From an uncultured Roseobacter sp. (lineage in GTDB: Bacteria; Pseudomonadota; Alphaproteobacteria; Rhodobacterales; Rhodobacteraceae): 64,000 bases of DNA. Where the stretch lies: positions 124,001 through 188,000 of the forward strand of contig NZ_CANMNK010000006.1 in the NCBI RefSeq assembly GCF_947499265.1, written 5' to 3'. This document shows, piece after piece, positions 62,461 to 64,000 of this stretch. The notes under the pieces were generated by a model, which did not search any database, had not been told where the DNA came from, and saw only the letters and a list, made by a program, of their open reading frames with translations. The first letter of the stretch is position 1, and each line of letters begins with the position of its first letter. A program made the translations under genes and the position numbers.

Positions 62461-63242
62461 CCGGCCTGCGACAGTGTTCAATGTTCCAGTAGGATTTGAT
62501 TTTGAACGCCTCAATTGCGTCAAACCTCATGGGCGGAATAGGGCTCAGCCATCCTTTTCTCAGACAGCAACAGCAAACAGACCCGCGAAGAACTGACCTC
62601 GTAGAGAGCCCTCTTAGTTGTTTGTACAGCAACCCTTCACTCGGCGATGGTCGCTGTTGGCCAACAGATGCGCAAATCTCTTTCTACGAGTGGCGGATGG
62701 AAGACGAACCGGTACTGACGGTGTTCAAGGCGCTCCTAACTTCGTCCAAAGCCGATAACCTTGTTTTGAACGCCCAATTGGACCCAGAGCGCTTTAGGCT
62801 CTGGCCCGCCAAAGATCGATCAACAACGCATATTTAGGTCGCAACATGGACATGCAGGCGCGATTGCCAATCCACCAATCAGCACCCTAAAAGACCAAAT
62901 GCGCTTGATCTTCCTGGCCTGAAAGGTGGCTCATTCACAGGGGCGCAAATTGAAAAATCCCCCGAAGAATTGAGCGACACCGCGCTTCGCGCAAAAGAAT
63001 TCAGGTTTCCACAACTTGTCCACTCGCCGACCTCGGATGCACTGCAGCATCTTCACCCATGGGGGCGACCGGCGTGCAACGGCCCAAACCAGATACTGAT
63101 TTTGCCTGTCAGCGCCGCAATGCAGCTTAACCAAAGCGGATTTTTGGCTCCTAGATTTTTGCTATCTGTTTCTCCTCGCCGCTAACCTCGCATCTTCGAG
63201 CTCAAAGAGCTCACATCAATGCAATTCAGCCACTTCTTGAGG
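62461..63242. other. 782-bp region without an assignable gene
   Basis: A 113-codon frame at 62496-62837 plus and a 67-codon frame at 62931-63134 minus have no ribosome site or recognisable domain. A 7-bp hairpin CCAGAGC/GCTCTGG lies at 62784-62804 inside the first. I see nothing else. Confidence 0.35.
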
Positions 63243-64000
63243 CTAAATAGCATGCCTAGGCTCATTCAGCTGCAATGCAATGGGACCGGTATCTTCGTCG
63301 GCCTCACCAAACCCTTTAGACACCGGCAAATCAGGTAGGCTTGCCGTACGTTTCTGCAAAGCGCGGCCGATCACAACTCGCCTGATTTCAGTGGTTCCGT
63401 CCACGATCCGCAGCATCTGCGCCAGGCGGAACAGACGGTCCAGACCGTAGGGTTGCAACAGCCCCCTGCCACCCAGACCCTACGCACAGGTGTTGGCCGC
63501 CTTCACTGCGGCGTCGGGCAGAAACCGTTTGGCGTGCGCGGCCATCAACGGCCCCTCTGGTGTGCCAAGCGCCTCGGCGGCTTTGCGATAGAGCAACCGG
63601 GAGAGCCCGAGATCGGCCGTGACCTCGCCCAGCATCCGCTGGATGCCGTCCAGATCAAGGCTACGGCCACTGAACATCTTGCGGTTCTTGGAATAGAACA
63701 GCGCGGTATCCAGCGCAGCTTGCATCAGCCCGACGCAATCGAGAAACGCGCGACGTCGATCGCCATGAGCGCGCCCTGAAAGCCCTGACCGATGGGCAGG
63801 ATGATGTTGTCGTCGCTGACGGCAACCTTGTCGAGATATATCTCGGACATGGGCGGGAAGTTGTAAGACGGCGTCTCATACATCGGGCCGAAGCTGATCC
63901 CCGGCGCATCATCCGGAACGGCGATCATGGCCATATCCTTGTGGCCGCGTGCGTCGCTGGTCTTCACGACGGTGAAATAGATGCCGGCCTCCCCCGAGAG
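63243..64000 (-). pseudogene. Acyl-CoA dehydrogenase, broken by frameshift and amber stop, partial
   Basis: From the right edge the minus strand reads [20 protein letters not shown] and on to LMAIDVARFSIASG, stopping near 63725. A second frame resumes at VGLMQAALDTALFYSKNRKMF and runs to NTCA, then TAG at 63480-63482. The same frame continues as GLGGRGLLQPYGLDRLFRLA and MLRIVDGTTEIRRVVIGRAL to 63243. Together these are the C-terminal two-thirds of an acyl-CoA dehydrogenase, with the flavin/CoA segments intact in sequence. One frameshift and one CAG-to-TAG-type change disable it. The N-terminus lies beyond the window. Confidence 0.85.

Noticed and set aside
1-64000. CRISPR array or phage structural genes
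   Set aside because: No regularly spaced direct repeats and no capsid, tail or terminase products were seen.

Overview
The window reads as chromosomal DNA of a marine alphaproteobacterium of the Roseobacter group (Rhodobacterales). The grounds are high GC, tightly packed operons with ATGA/GTGA/TGATG overlaps, abundant TRAP, TTT and peptide-type ABC transporters, and the run SPOR-dacA-tmk-holB-tatD-MBL.

Layout. 1-3.1 kb: dabA (cut by the window edge) and dabB, an inorganic-carbon uptake system, with a divergent LysR gene. 3.2-12.6 kb: a PhyH-type dioxygenase, an unknown single-span membrane protein, a 1073-residue reductive dehalogenase fused to its own flavin/[2Fe-2S] reductase, a PCuAC copper chaperone with a small partner, an aldehyde dehydrogenase and an AEC transporter. 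12.7-18.2 kb: a housekeeping operon on the minus strand. 18.37 kb: tRNA-Ser(UGA), followed by relics (a frameshifted membrane protein and an integrase C-terminal piece).

19.8-35.5 kb: one long sugar-acid operon with two complete TTT transporters, a TRAP transporter, a lactonase-type amidohydrolase, an enolase-superfamily aldonate dehydratase, a DapA-type keto-deoxy-acid dehydratase, a 2-oxoglutarate-semialdehyde dehydrogenase, a PdxA-like dehydrogenase, a cyclase-family hydrolase and a GntR/FCD regulator. A 32-bp near-perfect palindrome sits before the first gene. 35.6-47.2 kb: a LacI-regulated uptake locus with two paralogous peptide-class binding proteins but one set of ABC permeases and ATPases; a TTATCGATAA operator precedes each binding-protein gene.

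47.3-54.6 kb: accessory DNA with an amber-interrupted EamA gene, an HxlR regulator with two flavoproteins, an ABC exporter preceded by a 19-codon leader ORF, and a decayed tyrosine recombinase. 54.86-60.45 kb: a compact five-gene operon of two unrecognised proteins, a DyP-type peroxidase, an atypical P450 and a GST. It has mobile-element relics on both sides and is the best candidate here for an undescribed system. 60.5-64 kb: an IS3 relic, an AT-rich segment bounded by 12-bp inverted repeats, an outer-membrane beta-barrel gene and a broken acyl-CoA dehydrogenase gene.
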